Notes: generated by a model not told the origin, from the letters alone. A stretch of DNA of 64,000 bases from Ancylobacter koreensis (GCF_023016525.1 NZ_JALKCG010000002.1:438001-502000), one strand, 5' to 3'. Counted from the first letter of the stretch, positions 11,005-20,441 are shown. A program made the numbers and translations.

Positions 11005-11817
11005 ATGGCGCGCAAAAGGGCGGAGCGTAACGGGGCGGGCGGCACCGAGCCGGCCGGCGCGGGCCTGCCGCCTTCTCTCCCGGATAGCGCCACGCCCGGC
11101 TTCGCCGAGGGCGACGGCCCGCGCCCGCCGGGTCTCGACGAGGCCGGCCCGCATTTTCTCGGCCATCGCGAAAGGCTGCGCGAGCGCTTCCGCCAGTCCG
11201 GCGGCGAGGGGCTGCCGGATTACGAACTCCTCGAACTCGTGCTGTTCCGTGCTGTTCCCCGCGCGGATGTGAAGCCGCTCGCCAAGGCGCTGATCGCCCG
11301 CTTCGGCTCCTTCGCCGAGACGGTCGGCGCCCCGCCGGGCCGGCTGCGCGAGGTGAAGGGGGTCGGCGAAGCTATCGTCACCGAGCTCAAGCTGATCGGC
11401 GCGGCGGTGGAGAGGGTGACCCGCGGCAAGGTGCGCGAGCGCCCGGTGCTTTCCTCCTGGAGCGCGGTGATCGCCCATTGCCGCGCCAGCATGGCCTTCG
11501 CCGAGCAGGAGCAGTTCCGCGTGCTGTTCCTCGACAAGCGCAACCAGCTCATCCTCGACGAGGTGCAGCAGCGCGGCACGGTGGACCACACGCCGGTCTA
11601 TCCGCGCGAAGTGGTCAAGCGGGCGCTGGAGGTGGCGGCGAGCGCGGTCATCCTCGTGCACAACCACCCGAGCGGCGACCCGACGCCCTCCAATGCCGAC
11701 ATCCAGATGACGAAGACCATCATCGAGGTGGCGAAGCCGCTGGGCATCGAGGTGCACGACCACATCATCGTCGGCAAGGACGGCCATGCCTCGCTGCGGG
11801 GCCTGCGGCTGATCTAG
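11005..11817 (+). CDS. radC: RadC family protein (JAB/MPN domain)
   Basis: A 270-residue RadC-type protein, once linked to DNA repair but of uncertain biochemical function. It has a disordered N-terminus (about 1-48), a helix-hairpin-helix-like region (about 50-140, including [15 protein letters not shown]), and a JAB domain with the zinc motif H219, H221 and D232 in [14 protein letters not shown]. It follows map at 17 bases. Confidence 0.95.
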   Translation: MARKRAERNGAGGTEPAGAGLPPSLPDSATPGFAEGDGPRPPGLDEAGPHFLGHRERLRERFRQSGGEGLPDYELLELVLFRAVPRADVKPLAKALIARFGSFAETVGAPPGRLREVKGVGEAIVTELKLIGAAVERVTRGKVRERPVLSSWSAVIAHCRASMAFAEQEQFRVLFLDKRNQLILDEVQQRGTVDHTPVYPREVVKRALEVAASAVILVHNHPSGDPTPSNADIQMTKTIIEVAKPLGIEVHDHIIVGKDGHASLRGLRLI

Positions 11818-11825
11818 CTAGGCGC

Positions 11826-12308
11826 TCACCCGGTCGGCAGCTCGTGGCGGCCGACCGGGGGGCCGAGGAACTCGACGCTCCATTTGACGCCGAAGGCGTT
11901 GAGCGCCGCGCGGTCCGGCACGCCGTCATGCATCACGCCGGCGAGTTCGGTGAAGAACGCCGCCGCGTCGAGCGCAGGCGTCATCAGTATGTACTGGCGC
12001 GCCGGCGCGTCGGTCACGTTGACGAAGCCGTGCTCCGCCCCACCGGGCACGCAGACCACATCGCCCGCCTCGGCATAGAAGCGCCTACCGTCCACCTCGT
12101 AGAGATAGCGGCCCTCGATCACGCGGAAGATCTCCGCCTCCCGGTGGCGGTGGCGCGGCGGGCCGAAGCCGGGGGCGTTGATCGTCTCGATGAAGCAGAA
12201 CTCGTTTGCGCTGGCCGCCGGCGGCATGCGCACGAACAGGTCGAGGCCGATGGCGGGGATGCGGATCGGCGGTTCGGTACCCCGCGAGTGAAGAAACGTC
12301 ACGCTCAT
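11826..12308 (-). CDS. Cupin-domain protein
   Basis: A small 160-residue single-cupin protein. Metal-binding residues H53, H55, E59 and H93 are all present in RHRHREAE and EHGFVNV, so it can probably bind a metal. It lies 14 bases after the FAD monooxygenase, pointing to one transcript and a shared, probably oxidative, pathway. The substrate is unknown. The start at 12308 follows a GGAGAG site. Confidence 0.85.
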   Translation of the reverse strand: MSVTFLHSRGTEPPIRIPAIGLDLFVRMPPAASANEFCFIETINAPGFGPPRHRHREAEIFRVIEGRYLYEVDGRRFYAEAGDVVCVPGGAEHGFVNVTDAPARQYILMTPALDAAAFFTELAGVMHDGVPDRAALNAFGVKWSVEFLGPPVGRHELPTG

Positions 12309-12322
12309 TGCAGCTCTCCTTA

Positions 12323-13792
12323 TCACAGCCCGGCGAGATAGGCCGCCACGGGACCCCACTCGCCATCGGCGACCGACAGGGCAAGATAGCCGTCCGGGCG
12401 GACCAGCTCGATGCCGCCCTCCACCGGGTTTGGACGCGGCGCGGCCTCGACGAGCGGACCTGCGACGCCGGCCGGCGGTGCCTCCACGCCCGCGCCGACG
12501 CGCAGGGCGAAGCGCGGCATGTCGCCCGCGCCGTAGGGCGCCTCGCCCTCCACCGGCGCCATGCGCTCGCCCGCGCGGGGGCCGGACTGCCAGGACACGC
12601 CGTTGAGCGGGCTGTCGGCGTAATGGGTGGCGGTCTCGGTCAATTCGCCTTCCAGCGCGTGCTGCACCATGGGCAGGCCGAGCACGAACTGCATCACCGT
12701 GTTGCGCAGGTGGCGCGCCAGCGGGTTCTTCAGCGTCGCGAGGCGCGTCATCCGGCCGGCGGTGGCGATGACCTCGGCGCCCACGGCCCGGCGCTCGGGG
12801 TCGTAGCTGTCGAGCAGCAGCGGCGAGGTCGAAAGCCCGCGCAGCACCAGCGCGAGCTTCCAGGCGAGGTTCATCGCGTCCTGCATGCCGGTGTTCATGC
12901 CCTGCCCGCCGGCCGGGCTGTGCACATGGGCGGCGTCGCCGGCGAGGAAGACGCGCCCGGCGCGATAGGCGTTCACCTGCCGCTCATTGATGCGGAAGGA
13001 GGTCGTCCACACCGTATCGACCAGCCGGATGCCGCTGGGGCCGCGACGGTCGAGAATCGCCTGAAAGGTCTCGAAGGAGGGCGGGGGCGGCACGGCGCCG
13101 CTCGACGGGCCGAGGCCCAGGATCAGCCGGTAGCGCGTGCCGCCGAGCGGGAACAGCACGGCCGGCCCTTCCTCGTGCCACCAGGTGGCGAACTCGCTCG
13201 GCGGGAACGGCACGCCCTCGATGTGGAAGTCGCCCTGCGCCCAGTCATTGCCGAGCGTGTTGCCCTCGAAGCTCAGGCCGAGCCGGTGGCGGATCGGGCT
13301 GTGGGCGCCGTCGCAGGCGATCAGCGCGCCGTAGCGGCCGGTCTCCTCGCGCCCGTCGGCATGGCGCAGCGTCGCGGTGACGCCGGCCTCGTCCGGTTCG
13401 AAGCCGGTGAGCTCGACCCCCAGCTCCGCTGCGACGTCGCGTTCTGCGAGATGGCGCACCAGCACGCGTTCGGTCTCGCTCTGGGGCAGCATCAGCACGA
13501 ACGGGTAGGGGGTGACGACCTCCTTCAGCTCGATGCGCGCGATTTCACTCGCACCGGCGAAGATGTTGGCCACCGTGACGGGATTGCCCAGGCTCACCAG
13601 CTCGGCGGAAAGCCCGCCGCCGGCGCGCTCCAGCAGTTCCAGCGTGCGCGGCCAGACCGCCACCGCGCGCGAGGTCTTCGCCCGCGCGGCCATCCGGTCG
13701 ACGAGCCGCACCGGCACGCCGTAGCGCGCCAGTTCGAGCGCCATGACGAGGCCGACCGGGCCGGCGCCGGAAATGAGGACGGTGTCGGTCAT
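12323..13792 (-). CDS. FAD-dependent aromatic-type monooxygenase
   Basis: Class A flavoprotein hydroxylase (PHBH/UbiH/PheA superfamily) of 489 residues that uses NAD(P)H and oxygen. It has GAGPVG at 9-14, the DG motif at 161-162, and GDAAHVHSPAGGQG starting at 285, followed by a C-terminal thioredoxin-like segment. The substrate is unknown; long-chain members act on phenols or polyketides. It precedes the cupin gene by 14 bases and follows the Inh-like gene by 51 bases. Confidence 0.92.
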   Translation of the reverse strand: MTDTVLISGAGPVGLVMALELARYGVPVRLVDRMAARAKTSRAVAVWPRTLELLERAGGGLSAELVSLGNPVTVANIFAGASEIARIELKEVVTPYPFVLMLPQSETERVLVRHLAERDVAAELGVELTGFEPDEAGVTATLRHADGREETGRYGALIACDGAHSPIRHRLGLSFEGNTLGNDWAQGDFHIEGVPFPPSEFATWWHEEGPAVLFPLGGTRYRLILGLGPSSGAVPPPPSFETFQAILDRRGPSGIRLVDTVWTTSFRINERQVNAYRAGRVFLAGDAAHVHSPAGGQGMNTGMQDAMNLAWKLALVLRGLSTSPLLLDSYDPERRAVGAEVIATAGRMTRLATLKNPLARHLRNTVMQFVLGLPMVQHALEGELTETATHYADSPLNGVSWQSGPRAGERMAPVEGEAPYGAGDMPRFALRVGAGVEAPPAGVAGPLVEAAPRPNPVEGGIELVRPDGYLALSVADGEWGPVAAYLAGL

Positions 13793-13843
13793 GTCGCGAT
13801 CCCCCGGATGCGCGTGTGCAAGCCTTCGTCTCGCGCCCATTGC

Positions 13844-14593
13844 TCAGGGGCGCGAGAGCAGGAGCGGCGTGCCCTCGTCGGGCGGCACCTTCTCCCAGGT
13901 GCCGTCCTCCTGCCGGGCGAAGCGGAAGCCCTCGCCCTGCGCGGTGAGCAGCACCAGATCGGAACCGTCGAGCCGCCAGCGGTCGGGCGCCAGCGCCACG
14001 ATGGCGGCGGCGCAGCCGGGCGCGAGCCGCGCACGGTACACCTCGCTGCCCGCCGGCGCATCGGTCAGCGCGATGCGGCAGAGCGGCTGGCCGGCGGTCA
14101 GCGCGATGTCCCAGTCGCCGACGAGATCGGCGGCCTGCAAGGCGGGCTCGGCGAGGCGCGGATTGACGAGGAAATAGACGCCGTCGCCCTCGCGCAGCGC
14201 CTCCCAGGTGCCGCCCACGCCCTCGGTGAACTCGGCCACCAGCCGACCGTCCGGACCGTGCAGGCGGATGGATTCGCCCGGCCCCGGCGCCCAGCTCGCA
14301 ATGTCGACCGCGAACAGTATGGCCGCGCCGCAGACCGCCTTGTCGAGCGTGACGTCGTACAGGCCGGCCGGCGCGCCCTTGCGTCCATGCGGACGGGCGG
14401 TGAGCACCAGCGGGCAGATGCGGTCGCCGTCGGCATTGGTGAGCTGGTAGCTGTCGGCCAGCGGCACGCCGCCCTCTGCGCTCGCGCCCGAACCGGCACC
14501 CGCGCTGGTGCCTTCCTGCGCCCGTGCCGGCCCGGCCAGCAGAAGCGCGGCGGCGAGCAGCGTGAGCGGGAGGTGGGGCGCGCGTCTCCGCAT
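13844..14593 (-). CDS. Secreted protein with two AprI/Inh-like domains
   Basis: A 249-residue exported protein with signal peptide (about 1-25, cleavage after ARA-Q). Two halves share an eight-strand barrel pattern: the first about 45-150, the second about 152-245, which starts LVGDWDIALTAGQPLCRIAL and ends GEGFRFARQEDGTWE. This resembles the AprI/Inh family of bacterial metalloprotease inhibitors, which protect the periplasm from secreted serralysins. No protease gene is nearby. The double-domain form is unusual. Assignment by eye, moderate. Confidence 0.7.
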   Translation of the reverse strand: MRRRAPHLPLTLLAAALLLAGPARAQEGTSAGAGSGASAEGGVPLADSYQLTNADGDRICPLVLTARPHGRKGAPAGLYDVTLDKAVCGAAILFAVDIASWAPGPGESIRLHGPDGRLVAEFTEGVGGTWEALREGDGVYFLVNPRLAEPALQAADLVGDWDIALTAGQPLCRIALTDAPAGSEVYRARLAPGCAAAIVALAPDRWRLDGSDLVLLTAQGEGFRFARQEDGTWEKVPPDEGTPLLLSRP

Positions 14594-14602
14594 CGGTGTG
14601 CC

Positions 14603-15580
14603 TCAGCGGCCTTTCACCGGGGTTTCCGGCACCGGCGTCAGCGGCGCCTTGCCCTCGAACCAGGCAGCGAGATTGTCGACCACCAGCTGGCCCATGGCGT
14701 TGCGCGTGACATGGGTGGCCGAGGCGACATGGGGCAGCAGCACGGTGTTGTCGAGCCCGATCAGCGCCTCCGGCACGTTGGGCTCGTCGGCGAAGACGTC
14801 GAGGCCGGCGGCGGCGATGGTGCCGTCCGCCAGCGCGCGGATGAGCGCCGGCTCGTCGACCACCGAGCCGCGCGCCACGTTGATCAGCACGCCGGTGGGG
14901 CCGAGCGCGGCCAGCACCTCGGCGTCGATCATGCGGTCGGTCTCCGGCCCGCCGGGCACGATGACGATCAGCGCGTCGACGTCGCGAGCCAGCGCCTTGA
15001 GGTCGGGGTAATGGGCGTAGGGCACGTCCGCCACCGGGCGGCGGCTGTGATAGGCGATGGGACGGCCGAAGCCCTCCAGCCGGCGGGCGATGGCGCGGCC
15101 GATGCGGCCCATGCCGACGATACCGATGGTGCGGTCGCGCAGCGTCGGAGAGAGCGGGAAGCCGCCGGTGGGCCACTTGCCGGCGCGCAGGTAGCGCTCG
15201 GCCTGCGGAATGCGGCGGAGCGTGGCGAGCAGCAGGCCGATGGTGAGGTCGGCCACCTCGTCGTCGAGCACGCCGGGCGTGTTGGTGACGACGACGCCGC
15301 GCTTTCCGGCGGCCTCGGCATCGACCGAATCATAGCCGACGCCGAAATTGGCGACGATCTCCAGCGCCGGCAGGCGGGCCATCAGCGCATCGGTGACGCG
15401 GCGCACGCCGCCGCCGGTCGAGCCGACGCCGGTGGCTACCGCGCGGATGCGGGAGCCGACCTCGGCAAGCATTGCCTCGGCGTCCGGCGCGTCGAGGCGG
15501 TGGACGGTGAAGAGCTCGCCGAGCTGCGCCTCGATCATGCCCATCATCGGGCCGGTCTGGAGAAGGTCGGGGCGGGACAT
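14603..15580 (-). CDS. D-2-hydroxyacid dehydrogenase (glyoxylate/hydroxypyruvate reductase-like)
   Basis: A 325-residue NAD(P)-dependent enzyme that interconverts 2-keto and D-2-hydroxy acids, closest by motif to glyoxylate/hydroxypyruvate reductases. The Rossmann motif GMGRIG is at 156-161 and the catalytic triad is R237, E266 and H284. The ATG at 15580 has GAGGAG six bases upstream, which decides against the ATG at 15601. Its stop lies 9 bases before the Inh-like gene. Confidence 0.94.
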   Translation of the reverse strand: MSRPDLLQTGPMMGMIEAQLGELFTVHRLDAPDAEAMLAEVGSRIRAVATGVGSTGGGVRRVTDALMARLPALEIVANFGVGYDSVDAEAAGKRGVVVTNTPGVLDDEVADLTIGLLLATLRRIPQAERYLRAGKWPTGGFPLSPTLRDRTIGIVGMGRIGRAIARRLEGFGRPIAYHSRRPVADVPYAHYPDLKALARDVDALIVIVPGGPETDRMIDAEVLAALGPTGVLINVARGSVVDEPALIRALADGTIAAAGLDVFADEPNVPEALIGLDNTVLLPHVASATHVTRNAMGQLVVDNLAAWFEGKAPLTPVPETPVKGR

Positions 15581-15679
15581 GGAAAACTCCTCGGCGTACA
15601 TGCGGGGGCGTGTCAGGGGGCGGTATTCGTCACCAAAGCAACGCCCGTTTCAAGTCCCGTAACGCCCTCCGCGCGTCTC

Positions 15680-16174
15680 TCAGGCAGTCTCCTCGTCGGC
15701 GCCCTCGGCGTCGTCCTCGGGCTCGGCGGCGGTGACGGCACCGAGCTGGGCGGAGAGGTTGCGCTCGATCTTGCGCAGCAGCTTGCGCAGGCGCTTGCGC
15801 TCCTTGCCGTCGAGGCCGGCGGTCATGGTCTGCTCCAGCGATTCCCAGATGGCGTCGATGGCGCCGGCACGCTGGCGGCCCTCGTCGGTGAGGTGCACGC
15901 GCACGAGCCGGGCATCACCCTCGGCGGCGCGGCGCTCCAGCAGGTTCTGCGCGGAAAGCCGGCCGACCGTCTTCGAGGCGGTGGGGGGGCGCACCTTCAG
16001 CGCCGCCGCCAGCTCGGACATGGTACGCCCGTCCGATTCGGCCAGCAGCTTCAGCACTGTTTCCTGTCCGGGAAACAGCCCGATCTCCTGCAGGCGCCGT
16101 GCCGCCAGCGCACGCTGGAGGCGCGCGACGTGATGCAATCTGTGGCCGATCTTCTTGTCGAAGTCGTCCTTCAT
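15680..16174 (-). CDS. MarR-family transcriptional regulator
   Basis: A 164-residue winged-helix regulator. The DNA-binding part (about 40-105) contains TMSELAAALKVRPPTASKTVGRLSAQNLLERR, followed by a wing with DARLVRVHLTDEG. An acidic tail follows. It lies directly downstream of the ABC/amidohydrolase operon in the same direction, so it may regulate that locus or itself. An inverted repeat sits about 70 bases upstream. The start at 16174 is chosen because homology begins at KDDFDKKIGHRLHH. Confidence 0.92.
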   Translation of the reverse strand: MKDDFDKKIGHRLHHVARLQRALAARRLQEIGLFPGQETVLKLLAESDGRTMSELAAALKVRPPTASKTVGRLSAQNLLERRAAEGDARLVRVHLTDEGRQRAGAIDAIWESLEQTMTAGLDGKERKRLRKLLRKIERNLSAQLGAVTAAEPEDDAEGADEETA

Positions 16175-16242
16175 CGGCGCCCCCGCGGACCAACACGCCA
16201 AGGCAACAACTATTTGTCGCGATAGAAGCGGGTTGTCGTGAC

Positions 16243-16271
16243 ACGAACATGGCTGCAATCGAGATGTTCGT
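16243..16271. promoter_or_regulatory. Inverted repeat between the flavodoxin-fold gene and marR
   Basis: ACGAACAT (16243-16250) and ATGTTCGT (16264-16271) form a perfect 8-bp inverted repeat with a 13-base spacer, about 70 bases before the marR start and 30 bases after the upstream gene. It may be a MarR operator or a hairpin ending the upstream operon. Confidence 0.45.
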
Positions 16272-16299
16272 CAAAGCGCCCGCAAATGGAGGCCGGATT

Positions 16300-16887
16300 C
16301 TATATTTTGGCGAACTGCGCCTCGACGCGGGCGAGAAAAGCGCTGCGCTTGGCGGGGCTGGCCGAATCCATGCTGTGAAGGGCGAGCCACAACCGGCGCG
16401 CGCGGCGATGGACGATGCCACCCACGCCCGACAGCAGAATGCGGCGCCCCGGCTGGCCGATCCACAGCCACCAGTACCAGGGCGAGCCGAGCGTCGACAC
16501 CGCCGCCAGCACCCGGATGTTGGTGAGCCGGCGCTCCAGCGGGCGGAAGGGTTTCGGCATGCCGAAGGTCTCGTGCGGCACCAGCACGCGGTCGAGCCAC
16601 CCCTTCAGCAGGGCGGGCGGGCCGTACCACCAGGTCGGCGCGACGAAGATCAGCGCGTCCGCCTGCTTCACGCGGGCCAGATGGTCCATGACGGGCAGCA
16701 CGTTGACGCCGGGCTCGTGATAGGCGAGCCGCTCCTGCCGGCTGAGCGCGGGCTCGAAGCCCTCGGCGTAGAGGTCGAGCAGGTCGACCTCGTGGCCGCC
16801 GGCGGTCAGGCCGCGGATCACCGCGTCGCGCACCGCCGCGTTGAAGCTCTCCGCCACCGGGTGGCAATAGACGACCAGCGCGCGCAT
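16300..16887 (-). CDS. NAD(P)H-dependent flavodoxin-fold oxidoreductase
   Basis: A 195-residue protein of the NQO/flavodoxin-like fold, expected to bind FMN or FAD and reduce quinones or supply reduced flavin. It starts RALVVYCHPVAESFNAA, and has the flavin-loop segment PTWWYGPPALLKGWLDRV. Its ATG overlaps the stop of the preceding flavoenzyme gene by one base (TGATG), so translation is probably coupled. In the operon it may supply electrons or reduced flavin; this is inference. Confidence 0.88.
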   Translation of the reverse strand: MRALVVYCHPVAESFNAAVRDAVIRGLTAGGHEVDLLDLYAEGFEPALSRQERLAYHEPGVNVLPVMDHLARVKQADALIFVAPTWWYGPPALLKGWLDRVLVPHETFGMPKPFRPLERRLTNIRVLAAVSTLGSPWYWWLWIGQPGRRILLSGVGGIVHRRARRLWLALHSMDSASPAKRSAFLARVEAQFAKI

Positions 16888-18338
16888 CAGGTTGGGTCTC
16901 CCGGCGCGCCGGCCCGCCCGGCATGACGCTCCAGCCCCAGAAAGAGATAGGTACGGCCGGCGCCGAGGTCAAAATCGGGATGTGCCCAGGCGATCATCTT
17001 GCCGGGATTAAGCAGGCCCTGCGGGTCCGCCTCGCGCTTGAAGGCGAGCTGGGCGGCGTCGGTCTGCTTCATGCCGCCTTCCTCCAGCGTGTAGCGGTGC
17101 GGGTTGAAGACCGGGATGCCGAGGTCCTCGTGCAGGGCGACGATCTCCTCCAGCCGCGCCTCCGAGGTGAAGCGGATGAGCGGCAGGCCGAAGGAGGTAA
17201 TTTTGCCGTCGAAGCGCACGAATTCGAGATGCGCGGGCGCCTCGTCGCCGAGCCGGGCATGGACCTGTTCCGCCAACGAAAGCTGGTTCGGGAAGGGGTA
17301 GAGCGTCTGCAGATAGGTGATGGCGGGATCGACGCGCAGCGCCCGCAGCGTCGTGTGGTTCCAGGCGAGCTCGTAGAGCGGCGGCAGGCCCTTCGCCTCC
17401 TCGGGCCCCACCAGATCGGAGCGGTAGAGCGTGCGCCCGTTCCAGCGCTTCGTGAAGCTCTCGAAGGCAGCGCGGGCGACCGGCGCCAGCATGACGAGCA
17501 CGATGTGCAGCCCGTCCGGCAGATATTTGCGGTGGCGCAGGAAATAGCTCTGCGGCACCGGCGCGGCGATCACCGAGACCAGCTTCTTGAGGATGGCGTC
17601 CTGTTCGCCCAGCGCATTGGCATAGGCGGCGGCCTCGCCGAAATCCTCGAACCCGATGATCGCCTCGGTCCACCCATAGGCCGGGGCGAGCGGCATCTCG
17701 ACCTCCAGTATGATGCCGTTGGTGCCGTAGGCGTGCGAGACGGTCTGCACCTCCTCGCCGGTCAGCTCAAGGATGCGCGGTGTCGCCTCCATGGTGGCGA
17801 TGCGCAGCGACACGATGTTGCCGAGGTCGCGCAGCCCGCCCCAGCTGATTGAGCCCACGCCGCCCGAACCGCCGGCGACGAAGCCGCCTATGGAGGCGGT
17901 GCGGTAGGTGGAGGGGTGAAGGCGCAGCTCCTGCCCGCTCGCCGCGCAGGCGGCATCGATGTCGGCGATGAGGGCGCCCGCCTGCGCGCGCACCCGGCCG
18001 GGGACGATCTCCAGCACCTTGTCGAGGCCGGAGAGATCGAGCACCAGCCCGCCGTCCAGCGGCATGGCCTGCCCGTAATTGCCCGTGCCGGCGCCGCGCG
18101 GGGTGACCGGAATGGCGAGTGCGTGGCAGGCAGCGAGAATCGCCAGCACCTCCGCCTCGCTGGCCGGGAAGGCGACGATATCGCCGCTCACCGCGTCGAG
18201 CTGGCGCTTGAGCGTGGGCGAGTACCAATAGAAATCGCGGCTCTTTTGGCGCACCAGCGCCGGGTTTTCCTCGGTGCGGATGCCGCCGAGCCGCGCCTTC
18301 AGCCCGGCGATGTCGTAGCTCTTCGCAGCGGAGGTCAT
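16887..18338 (-). CDS. FAD-binding oxidoreductase, GlcD/FAD_binding_4 family
   Basis: A 483-residue VAO/PCMH-fold flavoenzyme. The FAD-binding domain includes PRGAGTGNYGQ at about 80-90 and IGGFVAGGSGGVGSISWG further on; the C-terminal FAD-oxidase_C region ends LLNPGKMIAW. Relatives oxidise 2-hydroxy acids such as glycolate or D-lactate, but this subgroup keeps an unusual GNYGQAMPLDGG stretch and its substrate is unknown. It overlaps the amidohydrolase by 4 bases (ATGA) and the next gene by one base. Confidence 0.9.
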   Translation of the reverse strand: MTSAAKSYDIAGLKARLGGIRTEENPALVRQKSRDFYWYSPTLKRQLDAVSGDIVAFPASEAEVLAILAACHALAIPVTPRGAGTGNYGQAMPLDGGLVLDLSGLDKVLEIVPGRVRAQAGALIADIDAACAASGQELRLHPSTYRTASIGGFVAGGSGGVGSISWGGLRDLGNIVSLRIATMEATPRILELTGEEVQTVSHAYGTNGIILEVEMPLAPAYGWTEAIIGFEDFGEAAAYANALGEQDAILKKLVSVIAAPVPQSYFLRHRKYLPDGLHIVLVMLAPVARAAFESFTKRWNGRTLYRSDLVGPEEAKGLPPLYELAWNHTTLRALRVDPAITYLQTLYPFPNQLSLAEQVHARLGDEAPAHLEFVRFDGKITSFGLPLIRFTSEARLEEIVALHEDLGIPVFNPHRYTLEEGGMKQTDAAQLAFKREADPQGLLNPGKMIAWAHPDFDLGAGRTYLFLGLERHAGRAGAPGDPT

Positions 18339-19651
18339 TGCGGGCGCTCCATCAGATCGTCGAGCTCGCCATAGTCGGGCGGCGCTACCTCGATCGCACG
18401 GCCCGCGCGCAGCACGAGGCGGTCCGCCTGCGGGCGGGCGTGAAGTTCGTTGAGGCTGCGGGCTGGGAACAGGGAGAGGTCCGCCGGCCGGCCGGGCGCG
18501 AGAAGGCCGGCCTCCACACCCATCCATTGCGCCGGCGCGCGGGCGATGAGCGCCGGCCCCTCGCCGGCGGGATGGTCGAGATGGGCGATGCGGGTGGCCT
18601 CGCGATAGACCTCGACGAGATCGAGGTCGCCATAGGCGTAGAAGGGATCGCGCGCATTGTCGCTGGCCACCATGACGGGAATGCCGCGCGCGCGCATCTC
18701 GTGCAACAGGGTGACGCCGCGCCAGCGCGGGGTGCGGCCGGGCTGGCGGTCCTGGAGGTAGAGGTTGCACATGGGCAGCGAGACGATGCCGATGCCGGCC
18801 TGCGCCACCCTGTCCAGCGCGCGGTCGGCTTCCGCCTCGTCCTTCAGCGCCAGCGCGCAGCAATGGCCGGCGAGGATGGGGCCTTGGAAGCGCCGGCGCA
18901 GGGCGATTTCGGCGATGTCGACCAGCGCATGGGCGTTCCGGTCGCGTTCGTCGACATGCAGGTCGAGCGCGAGGCCGTGCCGCTCGGCGGCGTCGAACAG
19001 GAGTTCGAGCCCGGCGTGCAGGTTCGGCGTCACATAGGTGTAGCTGCCGAGCAGCCCGCCATGCTCGCGCACGAGCCCGACGAGACGGTCGAACAGGGCC
19101 GGGTCGAGCACGCTGTCGACGGGAATGAGGCCGACCGCCTGCAGCTCGATGCGCCCGCGCCAGGCCTCGCGCATCTCGGCGAACACCCTCCAGGCGCCGG
19201 CGGCGCGCTCGCCTTCCGAATCGAGATGGGTGCGGATGGCGACGGTGCCGTGCGCGTAAGCACAGCGCAGCGCGAAGTCGAAGCGGCGGCGTATGTCCTC
19301 TTCGCTCCAGTTCGGCTTGTCGGCGGCGACCGCCGCCATCGCGCCCTCGAAGCTGCCGTCGCGGTTGGGCGCGCGGTTCCAGATGAAGCCCTTGTCGAGA
19401 TGGGTGTGGATGTCGGCGAGGCCCGGCAGCGCGAGCGTGCCGGCCCGCTCGATGCGCGGCCCGTCCTCGATGAGCGCGCCGGCCGGGGCAAGCCGGGCGA
19501 TGTGCCCGCCGGCGACGGCGATGTCGAGCGCCACCAGCCCCTCGGCATCGGCCGGGCCGGGCGGGGCGGCGATGAGGCCGGTGGGCGCGCGGACATGGCC
19601 GAGCACATAGGCGGCCGGCAGATCGGCCGGAGGAAGGGCGGGCCTCGTCAT
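18335..19651 (-). CDS. Cytosine-deaminase-like amidohydrolase
   Basis: A 438-residue metal-dependent hydrolase of the TIM-barrel amidohydrolase superfamily, nearest by motif to cytosine deaminase/CodA-like enzymes that hydrolyse C-N bonds in pyrimidines and related rings. Metal residues are visible as H82 and H84 (HTHLDKG), then DLHVDE, AGHCCAL, and the catalytic aspartate in VASDNARDPF. It overlaps the permease gene upstream and the flavoenzyme downstream by 4 bases each, so it belongs to the transporter operon. The substrate is not known. Confidence 0.9.
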   Translation of the reverse strand: MTRPALPPADLPAAYVLGHVRAPTGLIAAPPGPADAEGLVALDIAVAGGHIARLAPAGALIEDGPRIERAGTLALPGLADIHTHLDKGFIWNRAPNRDGSFEGAMAAVAADKPNWSEEDIRRRFDFALRCAYAHGTVAIRTHLDSEGERAAGAWRVFAEMREAWRGRIELQAVGLIPVDSVLDPALFDRLVGLVREHGGLLGSYTYVTPNLHAGLELLFDAAERHGLALDLHVDERDRNAHALVDIAEIALRRRFQGPILAGHCCALALKDEAEADRALDRVAQAGIGIVSLPMCNLYLQDRQPGRTPRWRGVTLLHEMRARGIPVMVASDNARDPFYAYGDLDLVEVYREATRIAHLDHPAGEGPALIARAPAQWMGVEAGLLAPGRPADLSLFPARSLNELHARPQADRLVLRAGRAIEVAPPDYGELDDLMERPQ

Positions 19652-20430
19652 GCCGGGCCGCCGATCTCGCTCTCGTGCCAGCGGCGCAGGGCGAGCCAGC
19701 TCAAGAGGCTGAGCACGGCGTAGATGAGGATGCCGGCGAGCGAGATGAGCAGCAGCGCCGCGAACAGGCGCGGAATGTTGAGCCGGTAGGCGGATTCGAC
19801 GATGCGGAAGGCGAGGCCCGAGCCCTGGCCCGCCGAGCCGGCGGCGATCTCGCCGACCACCGCGCCGATCAGCGCGAGGCCGCCGGCGATGCGCAGGCCG
19901 CCGAGGAAATAGGGCAGGGCGGTGGGCAGGCGCAGCAGCGCCAGCGTCTGCCAGCGCGAGGCACCGGCGAGGCGGAACAGGTCGCGCAGGTTCGGGTCCA
20001 CCGAGTTGAGCCCGAGCGTGGTGTTCGACAGCACCGGGAAGAAGGCGACGATCCAGGCGCAGAGCAGCACGGCGGAATCGGTCGACATATAGATCAGCAT
20101 CAGCGGCGCGACGGCGATGACGGGCGTCACCTGCAGGATCACCGCGATGGGGAACAGCGAGAACTCGACGATGCGTGCGCTGGCAAAGATGAGCGCCAGC
20201 CCCACCCCGCCGGCCACGGCGAGCAGCAAGGCGAGCGCCGTGGTCTCCAGCGTCACCAGCATGGAGCCGAACAGCACGGCGCGGTCGCGGATCAGAGTCT
20301 CCAGCACCGCGCCGGGGGCCGGCAGCACATAGGGCGGCAGGTTGTTCAGCGTGACGATGAAGTGCCAGGCCGCCACCAGCAGGGCGAGCACGCCGATCGG
20401 CAGGAGCCAGCGGAAGGGAGACCGTTCCAT
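19648..20430 (-). CDS. ABC transporter permease (NMT1/THI5-like importer)
   Basis: A 260-residue inner-membrane permease with about six helices of the BPD_transp_1 type. The ATPase-docking EAA-like loop reads LFRLAGASRWQTLALLRLPTALPYFLGGLRIA. It groups with SsuC/TauC/ThiX-like importers. The stop overlaps the amidohydrolase start (ATGA). The ATPase gene ends 11 bases before it. Confidence 0.93.
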   Translation of the reverse strand: MERSPFRWLLPIGVLALLVAAWHFIVTLNNLPPYVLPAPGAVLETLIRDRAVLFGSMLVTLETTALALLLAVAGGVGLALIFASARIVEFSLFPIAVILQVTPVIAVAPLMLIYMSTDSAVLLCAWIVAFFPVLSNTTLGLNSVDPNLRDLFRLAGASRWQTLALLRLPTALPYFLGGLRIAGGLALIGAVVGEIAAGSAGQGSGLAFRIVESAYRLNIPRLFAALLLISLAGILIYAVLSLLSWLALRRWHESEIGGPA

Positions 20431-20441
20431 GCGGCGCTCCC

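Noticed and set aside
12206-16225. A 1339-codon plus-strand open frame opposite five minus-strand genes
   Set aside because: It spans several genes with clear motifs on the other strand and has no coherent protein features.
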